DNA from: Salinimicrobium flavum
Lineage (GTDB): Bacteria > Bacteroidota > Bacteroidia > Flavobacteriales > Flavobacteriaceae
Assembly (NCBI RefSeq): GCF_042684505.1
Contig: NZ_JBHULT010000006.1
Location: 124,001 to 188,000, forward strand
Direction: 5' to 3'
Length of the DNA: 64,000 nucleotides
Both the position numbers and the translations under genes were made by a program. Under the pieces are notes generated by a model that saw only the letters and a list, made by a program, of their open reading frames with translations, was not told the origin of the DNA and searched no databases. Position 1 is the stretch's first letter. The number at the start of each line of letters is the position of its first letter. Of this stretch, positions 1 to 7,649 are shown in pieces.

Positions 1-177
1 TCTATCCTTCTTTCTGCGTTCTTGTGGCAGCTTACTTCGGAAGGTCGCCCAGGAGTCATCTATAGCTTTTTCTGAAACTTCCTTGTATTCGGAATCCCAG
101 GCTTCTTCAATCGTTTTCGTGATTTCTTGATCAGAATTTCTCAACCTCTTAATGTAGTTATCTACTACTATAACAAT
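1..177 (-). CDS. FecR-type anti-sigma factor, N-terminal part (cut by window edge)
   Basis: Reading on the minus strand gives NYIKRLRNSDQEITK... followed by a conserved-looking EEAWDS and SWATFRSKL stretch, as in the cytoplasmic N-terminus of Bacteroidota FecR anti-sigma factors, which bind an ECF sigma factor and respond to a TonB-dependent receptor. It lies about 40 bp downstream of the ECF sigma gene on the same strand, the usual pairing. The frame has no ATG, GTG or TTG before NYIKRL, so the start is uncertain; 177 is a nominal limit (an ATT codon). The gene continues beyond position 1. Family call rests on context plus a short segment. Confidence 0.55.
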   Translation of the reverse strand, partial: MVIVVDNYIKRLRNSDQEITKTIEEAWDSEYKEVSEKAIDDSWATFRSKLPQERRKKDR

Positions 178-218
178 TGAGAAATGGAAAGTTCCTAATG
201 GAAAACGAAAAAAAATAT

Positions 219-773
219 TTAAACTCTTTCTTTTATAAAAACAGAGGCCAGATAAATATGGTTGGCAATAGTTTTCTTGGAGATCCCCAGGCTTTCCGAA
301 ATTTCTTCGTAGCTGAGATTATTTAGTTTGTGAAGTAGATAGACCTCTTTTCTTTTTTCCGGCAGTTGATCGATAAGGGAGGCTAATTTGTTCTTTTTCC
401 AGTTATCTTCTTCGTTTGATCCTTCTAATGTGGATTGATCTTCCCCGGGGTAAGGCAGCACATCATCCAGATTGGAATAAGATTGCATTTTTTGCTCCCT
501 TTTTATATGATTCAGGATGATATTTTTACATATCACATAGATCTGTTTCTCAAGAAGTATATTCTCATCCAGCAATTCTTTTTTCTCCCAGATGTTCATA
601 AATGTTTGCTGCACAAAATCATCAGGCTCAGAAGAAGTAGATTGGAATTTACGGGCAAAGTTGAAAAGGCGGGAATAATAGGCTTTATATATTTTCTCAT
701 AAGCTGAAAGATCCCCATTCTTGAGAGCCTTGACAATAAAATATGTTGCCAGCTTATCCAATCCCGGATTCAA
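219..773 (-). CDS. RNA polymerase ECF sigma-70 factor
   Basis: 184-residue ECF sigma factor. Sigma region 2 covers about residues 25-90 (YYSRLFNFARKF..., DDFVQQTFMNIWEKK), where the -10 element and core polymerase are bound. Region 4 covers about residues 130-180 (LIDQLPEKRKEVYLLHKLNNLSYEEISESLGIS), a helix-turn-helix for the -35 element. Length is normal for the family. The next gene downstream looks like a FecR anti-sigma factor, so it probably belongs to a cell-surface signalling unit that switches on a TonB-dependent uptake system; the target genes are outside this window. About 270 bp without a gene separate it from tRNA-Leu. Confidence 0.9.
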   Translation of the reverse strand: MNPGLDKLATYFIVKALKNGDLSAYEKIYKAYYSRLFNFARKFQSTSSEPDDFVQQTFMNIWEKKELLDENILLEKQIYVICKNIILNHIKREQKMQSYSNLDDVLPYPGEDQSTLEGSNEEDNWKKNKLASLIDQLPEKRKEVYLLHKLNNLSYEEISESLGISKKTIANHIYLASVFIKERV

Positions 774-1011
774 TTAATAACCAGATTATTCACGGGGATA
801 AACTTAAAATTTTGTTAAGCAAAAAGAAAGAAAAAGAAGTTATATTTTTTTCACCAAAGCACATTAATTTCTTAAAGTTCAGATCAAGAAGTCTATCATT
901 TTTAAAGAGCTTCGCTGGGTGGCCTTCTCTATTATTCTGAGTGAACTGCCGGACTCAACATAAAGAAGAAGTTCACTATACCTTAAAAATTAGAACTGAA
1001 ACCTAAAGGCA

Positions 1012-1043
1012 TTAAAAAAGCCCCTCATTTCTGAAGAGCTTTT
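1012..1043 (-). terminator. Rho-independent terminator after tRNA-Leu
   Basis: On the minus strand, directly after the tRNA, a 9-bp stem AGCTCTTCA/TGAGGGGCT (some G-U pairs) with a GAAA loop is followed by six T residues. Confidence 0.8.
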
Positions 1044-1046
1044 CTG

Positions 1047-1128
1047 TGCGGGCGAGAGGACTCGAACCTCCACACCTTGCGGCACTAGATCCTAAGTCTA
1101 GCGTGTCTACCAATTCCACCACGCCCGC
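1047..1128 (-). tRNA. tRNA-Leu (anticodon UAG)
   Basis: The minus strand folds as a class II tRNA. The acceptor stem is GCGGGCG/CGCCCGC and the D-loop contains GGTAGAC. The anticodon stem CTAGA/TCTAG encloses CTTAGGA, giving anticodon UAG, which reads CUA leucine codons. There is a short variable arm, and the T stem GGAGG/CCUCU holds TTCGAGT. Discriminator A is at 1047; CCA is not encoded. A promoter and a terminator flank it, so it is probably a single-gene transcript. Confidence 0.95.
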
Positions 1129-1170
1129 CTGCGTTGGCATTTCAATATGTTTGCTTGTTGTAAGCGGATG

Positions 1171-1200
1171 CAAATATAAGTATAAGTTTGAATCTGCAAA
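1171..1200 (-). promoter_or_regulatory. Bacteroidota promoter for tRNA-Leu
   Basis: On the minus strand TTTG (1200-1197), an 18-base spacer and TATATTTG (1178-1171) match the Bacteroidota consensus TTTG-N19-TAnnTTTG. The -7 element lies about 43 bp upstream of the mature tRNA 5' end. The rest of the gap from 1201 to 1438 holds nothing recognisable. Confidence 0.75.
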
Positions 1201-1438
1201 TGGAAAAATAAAATTTTTTCACCCAGACCGGAATAATTTTATTTTCAGAATTGAGATCTGATTGATGAGTATTGAGAAAAGTTTTCATCGGGTTCAGTCT
1301 CCATGGCCATCTTCACATTTATCCTCTGAATAGAATTACATTCTGGTCAGGTTTTCCCCTGTTACTCAATACACATTGCTCACTACTCAATAGTACATTC
1401 TAATTTTCTTACCTTTATGCAACTTCAAAAAGACCATT

Positions 1439-2845
1439 ATGAAAGACACTAAAACATATGTAGAAGAAAATAAACAACGTTTCATTGACGAACTTATTGA
1501 TCTTCTGAAGATACCTTCCATCAGCGCAAATTCCAAATACAAAAATGACATGCTGAAAACTGCTGAAGCTGTCAAAAAAAGTTTGCTCGAAGCCGGGTGT
1601 GACATGGCCGAGATCAACGAAACCCCAGGCCACCCTGTGGTTTATGGCGAAAAGATCATAGATCCTAATCTCCCTACTGTACTGGTGTACGGGCACTACG
1701 ACGTGCAACCTCCAGATCCTGTCAATCTTTGGGACAGTCCGCCGTTTGAGCCGGTGATCAAGGAAACCAAAACACATCCCGATGGGGCCATTTTTGCAAG
1801 AGGGGCATGCGATGACAAAGGGCAAATGTATATGCATGTAAAGGCCCTGGAATATATGACCAAAAATGATTCCCTGCCCTGTAACGTCAAATTCATGATC
1901 GAAGGGGAAGAAGAAGTGGGAAGTGAAAATCTGGGCTGGTTCATTGAAAATAACAGGGATAAACTGAAAAATGATGTGATCCTCATCAGTGATACCGGTA
2001 TGATCGCCAAGGATACCCCTTCCATTACCACCGGTCTTCGCGGACTCAGTTATATGGAAGTGGAAGTGACCGGACCAAACCGCGATCTTCACAGCGGACT
2101 CTACGGGGGTGCGGTGGCAAACCCAATAAACATCCTTTGTAAGATGATCTCTTCCCTGCAGGATGAGGATAACCGTATTACTATTCCCGGGTTTTATGAT
2201 AAAGTAAAAGAATACAATGAAGACGAAAGAGCAAAAATGGCCGAGGCTCCTTTTGATCTTAAGGAATATAAAGAAAAACTGAATATTGAGGAGGTGCATG
2301 GGGAAGAAGGTTTTTCCACTTTAGAACGTGCTTCCATTCGGCCCACCCTTGATGTTAACGGGATATGGGGTGGTTATACCGGTGAAGGCGCCAAAACCGT
2401 ACTTCCTTCCAAGGCCTACGCGAAGATATCGATGAGGCTGGTGTCAGATCAGGACTGGAAAGAGATCAGCGCCCTGTTCAAAGATTACTTCGAAAAGATC
2501 GCCCCAAAGAGCGTTAAGGTTAATGTGAGCACCCATCACGGCGGTCAGGCATATGTTACCCCAATAGATACCCTTGAATACCAGGCAGCCAATGATGCGT
2601 ATACCGAAGCCTTTGGAAAGGCTCCAATTCCCCAGCACAGTGGGGGAAGCATTCCAATTGTTGCCCTTTTTGAGCAGGAACTAAAGAGTAAGACCATCCT
2701 GATGGGCTTCGGGTTGGATACAGATGCCATCCACTCCCCCAACGAGCACTTCGGAATATGGAACTATTTAAAAGGGATAGAGACTATACCATTGTTCTAT
2801 AAGCATTTTACAAAGCTGAAGCTAGCGGAAAAAAGTGATCAGTGA
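1439..2845 (+). CDS. M20 family dipeptidase/metallopeptidase
   Basis: 468-residue zinc peptidase of the M20 family, CNDP/DapE-like branch. The di-zinc ligands are visible: His in YGHYDVQP (about residue 87), the bridging Asp in ARGACDDKG (about 121), the catalytic Glu pair in EGEEEVGS (about 156), Asp in ILISDTG (about 183) and the late His in DTDAIHSPNEHFG near the C-terminus. The lid/dimerisation domain sits between about residues 200 and 380 (RDLHSGLYGG). No signal peptide, so probably cytoplasmic hydrolysis of dipeptides. It is alone on its strand; the next gene downstream is a BlaI regulator 320 bp away, with palindromic repeats between. Confidence 0.93.
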   Translation: MKDTKTYVEENKQRFIDELIDLLKIPSISANSKYKNDMLKTAEAVKKSLLEAGCDMAEINETPGHPVVYGEKIIDPNLPTVLVYGHYDVQPPDPVNLWDSPPFEPVIKETKTHPDGAIFARGACDDKGQMYMHVKALEYMTKNDSLPCNVKFMIEGEEEVGSENLGWFIENNRDKLKNDVILISDTGMIAKDTPSITTGLRGLSYMEVEVTGPNRDLHSGLYGGAVANPINILCKMISSLQDEDNRITIPGFYDKVKEYNEDERAKMAEAPFDLKEYKEKLNIEEVHGEEGFSTLERASIRPTLDVNGIWGGYTGEGAKTVLPSKAYAKISMRLVSDQDWKEISALFKDYFEKIAPKSVKVNVSTHHGGQAYVTPIDTLEYQAANDAYTEAFGKAPIPQHSGGSIPIVALFEQELKSKTILMGFGLDTDAIHSPNEHFGIWNYLKGIETIPLFYKHFTKLKLAEKSDQ

Positions 2846-2907
2846 TCAGTAAAATTTGACTCAACCCTGTCAGCGGCTTAACCCCCTGACAGAGGCTGTC
2901 GAAAGTC

Positions 2908-2945
2908 AAACCTAACAGGTCTCTGAGACCTGTTAGGTTTTTTTA
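2908..2945. repeat. Palindromic repeat, CCTAACAGGT class (copy 1)
   Basis: Perfect inverted repeat: AAACCTAACAGGTCTC and GAGACCTGTTAGGTTT meeting almost without a loop, then a T run. First of eight related palindromes between 2.9 and 8.7 kb. It could act as a terminator for the M20 peptidase gene. Confidence 0.85.
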
Positions 2946-3007
2946 TTTCAGCCGCCCGTGACAAATGGCAGATTCTCCCCATTTTGCATCGCACGTCATG
3001 TGCTGCC

Positions 3008-3044
3008 AAACCTGCAAGGTCTTTTTTGGTCCTTGCAGGTTTTT
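3008..3044. repeat. Palindromic repeat, CCTGCAAGGT class (copy 2)
   Basis: AAACCTGCAAGGTC, a T6 loop region, then GGTCCTTGCAGGTTTTT. Same architecture as copy 1 but with the arm core CCTGCAAGG. Confidence 0.85.
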
Positions 3045-3051
3045 CAATTTT

Positions 3052-3080
3052 AGACCTACAAGGCTTTGAAAACCTTGCAG
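3052..3080. repeat. Palindromic repeat, CCTGCAAGGT class (copy 3, imperfect)
   Basis: AGACCTACAAGGC, TTTGAAAA, CCTTGCAG. One arm carries an A for G change and the outer GGT is lost, so it looks like a decayed copy lying directly behind copy 2. Confidence 0.7.
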
Positions 3081-3106
3081 AAAAAAACATTTTTATCTTC
3101 TATGTT

Positions 3107-3159
3107 TGTAGAATTAAATATTTATTCTACATTTGTAGAGAACCAACTAAAGTTGTAGA
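3107..3159. promoter_or_regulatory. Probable BlaI operator array before the blaI-like gene
   Basis: A perfect inverted repeat TGTAGAAT (3107-3114), 9 bases, ATTCTACA (3124-3131) is followed by two more TGTAGA half-sites at 3134-3139 and 3154-3159, the last ending 4 bp before the start codon. BlaI/MecI repressors bind TGTA/TACA-containing dyads, so this is likely the autoregulatory operator. The half-site match is seen; binding is inferred. Confidence 0.65.
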
Positions 3160-3162
3160 ACA

Positions 3163-3528
3163 ATGCAGTTATCCAAAGCCGAAGAACAACTCATGCAGAT
3201 CCTCTGGAAAAAGGATAAAGCCTTTATGAAGGACCTCATTGAGGCCTATCCAGATCCAAAGCCGGCACAAACTACGGTCGCCACGCTGCTCAAACGCATG
3301 CAGGACAAGAATTTTGTCGATTATAAACAATATGGAAGGTCACGGGAATATTTTCCGCTCGTAAGGAAGAAAGACTATTTTTCAAAACAGGTGAACGGAC
3401 TCATAAAGAACTTTTTTAACGACTCAGCTTCACAGTTCGCTTCCTTTTTCACCAAGGAAGCCGACCTGAGCAAAGAGGAACTGGAGGACCTGAGGAATCT
3501 TATAGACAAGGAAATTAAAAACAAATAA
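3163..3528 (+). CDS. BlaI/MecI/CopY family transcriptional repressor
   Basis: 121-residue winged-helix regulator. The N-terminus LSKAEEQLMQILWKKDKAF and the following PAQTTVATLLKRMQDKNFV form the BlaI DNA-binding helices; the C-terminal ~50 residues form the dimerisation helices. The next gene, 2 bp downstream, is an M56/BlaR1-type membrane peptidase, the normal partner that relieves repression. An array of TGTAGA half-sites precedes the start. In Bacteroidota such pairs are common and usually unrelated to beta-lactamase; no lactamase gene is nearby. Confidence 0.92.
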   Translation: MQLSKAEEQLMQILWKKDKAFMKDLIEAYPDPKPAQTTVATLLKRMQDKNFVDYKQYGRSREYFPLVRKKDYFSKQVNGLIKNFFNDSASQFASFFTKEADLSKEELEDLRNLIDKEIKNK

Positions 3529-3530
3529 CC

Positions 3531-4946
3531 ATGGAAATGTATCTCCTTAAATCGGCTGCCTGCCTTGCTTTTTTGCTGCTATTTTACAAGCTACTGCTTG
3601 AAAGGGAAAGCTTTCATGTCTTCAAAAGATACTATTTGTTAACTGCAGTAATAGTTTCAGGGTTCATTCCTTTGATCACGTTCCAGACCTATATCCAGAG
3701 TCCCATAGTTCCCATGGAAGAAAATTGGTTGATGATTTCTGAAGCTTCTTCTGAAAGTACCACGAATTGGATTTATTTGTTCCTTTTGAGCCTATATTTT
3801 TCCGGGGTAGTGCTCTTCGGGGGAAAATTCTTATGGAACCTCTCCAAAATCATCAATCGCATCAGGGAAAATAAAAAGTTCAGGACAGAGAAAGTTTCCG
3901 CAGTACTGCTTCCTGAAGATCTGCCCCCACACACGTTCTGGAACTATATATTTCTGAACAAACAGAAGTTCGAAAAAGGCCAGATTCCGAAGGAGGTTTT
4001 TGACCATGAAAAAGCACATGCAGTCCAAAAACATACCCTGGATATTCTCTTTTTGGAACTACTGCAAGTCTTCCTTTGGTTCAATCCGCTGATCTATTTA
4101 CTGAAAAAATCGGTTAAACTCAACCATGAATTCCTGGCAGATCGTGCCGTTTTATCACGCGGAATCAATACTGCCTCTTACCAGGAACTCCTGCTTAGTT
4201 TTTCTTCCGGAAATCTACAAAGCAGCCTGGTCAACCCTATCAATTATTCATTAATCAAAAAAAGATTTACCGTTATGAAAACAAGAACAAGCAAGACAAC
4301 CTCCGTTTTAAAGGGGTTTCTCCTTCTTCCGTTACTGGCTGGTTTACTCTATGGTTTCAGCAGTAAAGAAGTCCTGCTATTAGAAAATAATTCCGAAGAA
4401 ACCAAAGACCTTCAGGAAAAAGCCACTCCAAAAATGCTTGCAGAATACAACAGGCTCGTTAAACATTATAATTCCATTCCCAGGGAAAAGCTCAGGATCA
4501 AAAAGGATGAGATAAACAGGATCATGTATATCCTCAGTCTCATGACTCCGGAACAAAAGGAAAAAGCTGAAAAAATAAAATTTGATGTACCTCCGCCGCC
4601 ACCGCCTCTACCCACGATCAATAAAAACGAAAATGTACCGGCACCGCCTCCCCCACCACCGGCACCTCCAGTGACCAAAGACGGGAATATTCCGTCACCA
4701 CCCCCGGCTCCACCGGTAGAAAAAGCAGGTGAAATGCAGGCTCCGCCGCCACCACCGCCACCTTCACCGGTAGAAGCCGTTCAAGGTTGGATAGAAGAAG
4801 GCGCAGAATTCTTCTATAATGGAAAGAAAATATCGGAGGAAGAAGCACTGAAGATTGTAAAGCAAAACAATGGTAAAAATCTGCGTGTGCAGGTGGAGGA
4901 AAATGAATCCGGAAAGACCGTAAGACTGTCAGAAAATAAAAGATGA
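3531..4946 (+). CDS. M56/BlaR1-type membrane metallopeptidase with proline-rich tail
   Basis: 471 residues. N-terminal transmembrane helices (about residues 3-20, 33-52, 80-103) precede a gluzincin motif HEKAH at about residue 162 (HExxH) with NHEFLADRAVL downstream supplying the further zinc ligand; another helix lies at about 262-282. This is the BlaR1 peptidase fold, which cleaves the partner BlaI. After the last helix the periplasmic part holds several runs of prolines (PPPPPPLP, PPPPPPAPP and similar) over about residues 345-420, then a small domain with FFYNGKKISEEEALKIVKQNN. There is no penicillin-binding domain, so the signal sensed is unknown. Forms an operon with the BlaI gene just upstream. 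Confidence 0.88.
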   Translation: MEMYLLKSAACLAFLLLFYKLLLERESFHVFKRYYLLTAVIVSGFIPLITFQTYIQSPIVPMEENWLMISEASSESTTNWIYLFLLSLYFSGVVLFGGKFLWNLSKIINRIRENKKFRTEKVSAVLLPEDLPPHTFWNYIFLNKQKFEKGQIPKEVFDHEKAHAVQKHTLDILFLELLQVFLWFNPLIYLLKKSVKLNHEFLADRAVLSRGINTASYQELLLSFSSGNLQSSLVNPINYSLIKKRFTVMKTRTSKTTSVLKGFLLLPLLAGLLYGFSSKEVLLLENNSEETKDLQEKATPKMLAEYNRLVKHYNSIPREKLRIKKDEINRIMYILSLMTPEQKEKAEKIKFDVPPPPPPLPTINKNENVPAPPPPPPAPPVTKDGNIPSPPPAPPVEKAGEMQAPPPPPPPSPVEAVQGWIEEGAEFFYNGKKISEEEALKIVKQNNGKNLRVQVEENESGKTVRLSENKR

Positions 4947-4951
4947 TTTAC

Positions 4952-4987
4952 AAAACCTAACAGGTCTCAGAGACCTGTTAGGTTTTT
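4952..4987. repeat. Palindromic repeat, CCTAACAGGT class (copy 4)
   Basis: AAAACCTAACAGGTCTC then GAGACCTGTTAGGTTTTT, nearly identical to copy 1, just after the M56 gene. Confidence 0.85.
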
Positions 4988-5060
4988 GGCTTGAACCCAT
5001 AGATCATCATCCTAACCAGCAAGATAGTTTTTCATCCTTGCAAACAAATTGTATAATGTC

Positions 5061-5092
5061 AAACCTGCAAGGTTCTTGAAAACCTTGCAGGT
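5061..5092. repeat. Palindromic repeat, CCTGCAAGGT class (copy 5)
   Basis: AAACCTGCAAGGTT, CTTG, AAAACCTTGCAGGT; about 75 bp after copy 4. Confidence 0.85.
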
Positions 5093-5104
5093 CATGTAAG
5101 GAGC

Positions 5105-5135
5105 AAAGGCGTGGATCTTCCCCGCCTTTTTTTTT
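5105..5135 (+). terminator. Terminator after the M56 gene
   Basis: Stem AAAGGCG (5105-5111) with CGCCTTT (5123-5129), followed by a run of T residues on the plus strand. Confidence 0.65.
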
Positions 5136-5709
5136 ATACCTTCTTCACAAACTTAGTCAGGATCACGATCTGCTGGCCATCCACCTTGCCTTCAATTTGC
5201 TCGGGGTTATCGTGAACCAGCGAAACTCTCCTTACCGAGGTTCCTCGCTTCGCCACCATGCTGGAACCCCGCACAGGAAGATCTTTAATTAGAACTACCG
5301 TGTCACCTGCCTCTATGGTTACACCATTGCTGTCTTTATGAATCACGCCACCGGCACTTTCTCCGGTAGATTGTCCGGCTTTTGCCCATGCGAGCTGGTC
5401 TTCCTCCATATACATCATATCCAGCAGATCTTGCGGCCAGCCTTCGCCACGCAGGCGGTTGAGCATTCTCCAGGCCATTACCTGCACGGCAGGCACCGGG
5501 CTCCACATACTGTCGTTTAATGAACGCCAGTGATTGGGCTCTGTTTTTTCAGGATCTTCGATCTGCTCCTTACAGGTTCCACATATGAGGATATGATGTT
5601 CTGCATCTGCAGGGGAATCTGGTACTGCATAAACCTGTAGGTCATCTTTGGATCCGCAAAGTTCACACTGGGATCCGCTTCTTTGAAATAATTCTTGCTC
5701 GAGGCTCAT
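5134..5709 (-). CDS. PhnA/YjdM-like zinc-ribbon protein
   Basis: 191 residues. The N-terminus has a four-cysteine zinc ribbon, CELC at about residues 16-19 and CGTC at about 43-46. The C-terminal ~75 residues (VIHKDSNGVTIEAGDTVVLIKDLPVRGSSMVAKRGT) are the SH3-like PhnA domain. A middle segment of about 90 residues, rich in Trp and Met, is longer than in the short E. coli homologue. The family was named from the phosphonate operon but has no established phosphonate activity. It is a single gene between palindromic repeats; its end lies directly beside the terminator of the converging M56 gene. Confidence 0.85.
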   Translation of the reverse strand: MSLEQELFQRSGSQCELCGSKDDLQVYAVPDSPADAEHHILICGTCKEQIEDPEKTEPNHWRSLNDSMWSPVPAVQVMAWRMLNRLRGEGWPQDLLDMMYMEEDQLAWAKAGQSTGESAGGVIHKDSNGVTIEAGDTVVLIKDLPVRGSSMVAKRGTSVRRVSLVHDNPEQIEGKVDGQQIVILTKFVKKV

Positions 5710-5779
5710 GGGGAGATTTTATTTGAGGGCAAATTTAACCTTTAATATCGTATTTATCCGCAGACATGTTCCACTCACC

Positions 5780-5815
5780 AAACCTGCAAGGTCTTTTTTT
5801 TGACCTTGTAGGTTT
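5780..5815. repeat. Palindromic repeat, CCTGCAAGGT class (copy 6)
   Basis: AAACCTGCAAGGTC, T-rich loop, GACCTTGTAGGTTT, in the gap between the PhnA-like and DUF885 genes. Confidence 0.8.
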
Positions 5816-5830
5816 ATTACTTATATCGAA

Positions 5831-5861
5831 GACCTACAAGGTTATGAAAACCTTGCAGGTC
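5831..5861. repeat. Palindromic repeat, CCTGCAAGGT class (copy 7)
   Basis: GACCTACAAGGTT, ATG, AAAACCTTGCAGGTC, about 15 bp from copy 6; close behind the stop codon of the minus-strand DUF885 gene. Confidence 0.8.
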
Positions 5862-5875
5862 GGTCAGGTCTTAAA

Positions 5876-7591
5876 TTATTTCCTGCTCCTTTCAATATAA
5901 GCCTCCACCCTCTTTTCCATAATGGGCAGGGTGACAGTTCCCTGTTCCAGGATGACCTCATGAAAGTCCCGAATATTAAAGTCGGCGCCAAGCGCCTCTT
6001 CCGCTTTTTTGCGAAATTCCCTGATCTTCATTTCCCCTATTTTATACGAAACAGCCTGTCCCGGCCAGGAAATATAGCGATCAACTTCAGTATTGATATT
6101 ATGCAAAGACAAAGCTGTGTTGGAGCGAAGGAATTCCACCGCCTGCTCCCGGGTCCATCCCAGGGCATGGATCCCAGTATCTACCACTAATCTCCCGGCG
6201 CGCCATTGCTCATAAGTAAGCTTCCCGAAGCGTTCATAAGGAGTGGTATAAATTCCCATTTCCTCTGCTAAGGTCTCAGAATATAAACCCCAGCCTTCAC
6301 CAAAAGCGGACAAATAGAATTTCCGGCGGAACTTAGGTATACTATCTCCCAGTTCCCCGTTAAGGGATATCTGCAGGTGATGACCAGGCACCGCTTCATG
6401 AGCGGTGAGCGCAGGGAGAACATATAATGGCCGGTTTGAGAGGTTGTAGGTATTCACCCAGTAATACCCGGGCTGGGTATCGTCTGAGGAGCCCACGTAT
6501 CTTCCCGTGGTATATTTTGGAGCGATAGCATCGGGGACTGCCGCTACTCCATAAGGCTTTCGGGGCAGGGTCTTGAAGAATCCGGGGAGCTGCGCATCTA
6601 TGCGTTTTGAAATATCCCTGGCTTCCTTCAGCAGCTCCTCTGCAGACTTTGCATAGAACTGCTCATCTGTACGAAGAAAATGGATGAAATCCTCAAAACT
6701 TCCCTCAAATTCCACTTCCTTAATGATCTTTTTCATTTCGGCATTTATCCTTGCTACCTCTTCAACGCCCATTTCGTGGATCTCTTCTGCGGAAAGGTTG
6801 AGTGTTGTATAGTAATTAAGCCGATTTTGATAGTATTCCCTTCCTCCCGGGATCTCTGAAACTCCAATGGTTTCACGTGCAACAGGAAGATATTCTTTTT
6901 CAAAAAACTGTTTAATACGTTTGAACTGTGGGATCACCTTTTCAGAAACTGCAATTTCTGCAGCTTTCAAAACTGAATCTTTTTGAGCGGCGGTCAGAGT
7001 AGCCGGCAAATCATTAAAAGGGGAATAGTAGAAACTTTCTTTCGGCTCCTCCAGGATCTGGTCATCATAGGTAGCTTCATAACCTTCAAAAATGATCTTT
7101 GGCTGCACAATCCCTTCGGAAATTCCTTTCCTCAGCAGGTCCAGGTGTTGGTCCACATAGAGTGGAACAGCGTTAAGTTTCTTCAGGTAATCTTTCACCT
7201 GTTGGTAGGTATTCAGGTCCCGCACATGATAAGGCAGACTCACATGGAAGCCGGCATCACTCAAAAGCGGATTCAAATAAGCTTTATAATCATAAAAATC
7301 TACCGTTTCCTGTAGCTTATACCTCAACAGCTCGTGGGAGATCTGGGCAGTTTCCGTAAGTTCCCTGGTATCGATCTTTTCCAGTTCCTTTAGCCGCTCC
7401 CGTGCAAATTCGGCTTCGTCATAATAATTTGCTTCGGTGAACAATCCCAGCGGAAATTCTTTGCTGTCAAAGTCCTCATGCTCATCCACTTTATGAATAA
7501 CCTTCTTCAGGGCTTCGGAAGGATTCTGCGCTGAAACAACAGTCGATAAAAGGAAAAGCAACATCGGAATCAAGGAAAGGAAAGGTTTCAT
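5876..7591 (-). CDS. DUF885 family secreted protein, probable zinc peptidase
   Basis: 571 residues with a signal peptide (about residues 1-22, ending SAQNPSEA), so probably periplasmic. The family hallmark HEAVPGHHLQ lies at about residue 397: an HExxxGHH-type zinc site typical of DUF885, a distant gluzincin group related to M32-like carboxypeptidases. Further conserved-looking segments are the GWGLYSE motif at about residue 430 and YEQWRAGRLVVDTGIHALGW at about 464-483. Substrate is unknown. Transcribed on its own, with palindromic repeats behind it and the DUF457 gene 58 bp upstream on the same strand. Confidence 0.88.
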   Translation of the reverse strand: MKPFLSLIPMLLFLLSTVVSAQNPSEALKKVIHKVDEHEDFDSKEFPLGLFTEANYYDEAEFARERLKELEKIDTRELTETAQISHELLRYKLQETVDFYDYKAYLNPLLSDAGFHVSLPYHVRDLNTYQQVKDYLKKLNAVPLYVDQHLDLLRKGISEGIVQPKIIFEGYEATYDDQILEEPKESFYYSPFNDLPATLTAAQKDSVLKAAEIAVSEKVIPQFKRIKQFFEKEYLPVARETIGVSEIPGGREYYQNRLNYYTTLNLSAEEIHEMGVEEVARINAEMKKIIKEVEFEGSFEDFIHFLRTDEQFYAKSAEELLKEARDISKRIDAQLPGFFKTLPRKPYGVAAVPDAIAPKYTTGRYVGSSDDTQPGYYWVNTYNLSNRPLYVLPALTAHEAVPGHHLQISLNGELGDSIPKFRRKFYLSAFGEGWGLYSETLAEEMGIYTTPYERFGKLTYEQWRAGRLVVDTGIHALGWTREQAVEFLRSNTALSLHNINTEVDRYISWPGQAVSYKIGEMKIREFRKKAEEALGADFNIRDFHEVILEQGTVTLPIMEKRVEAYIERSRK

Positions 7592-7649
7592 AAAATTTAT
7601 TTTTAAGGTATAGTAAATATAAAAAAGGCCTTATCGGGTTGCACTGATG

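Noticed and set aside
4466..4848. Glycine-rich open frames on the minus strand of the M56 gene.
   Set aside because: Mirror images of the proline codon runs of the real gene.
3163..4946. Beta-lactam resistance regulator pair.
   Set aside because: No penicillin-binding sensor domain and no lactamase nearby; only the BlaI/M56 family names apply.
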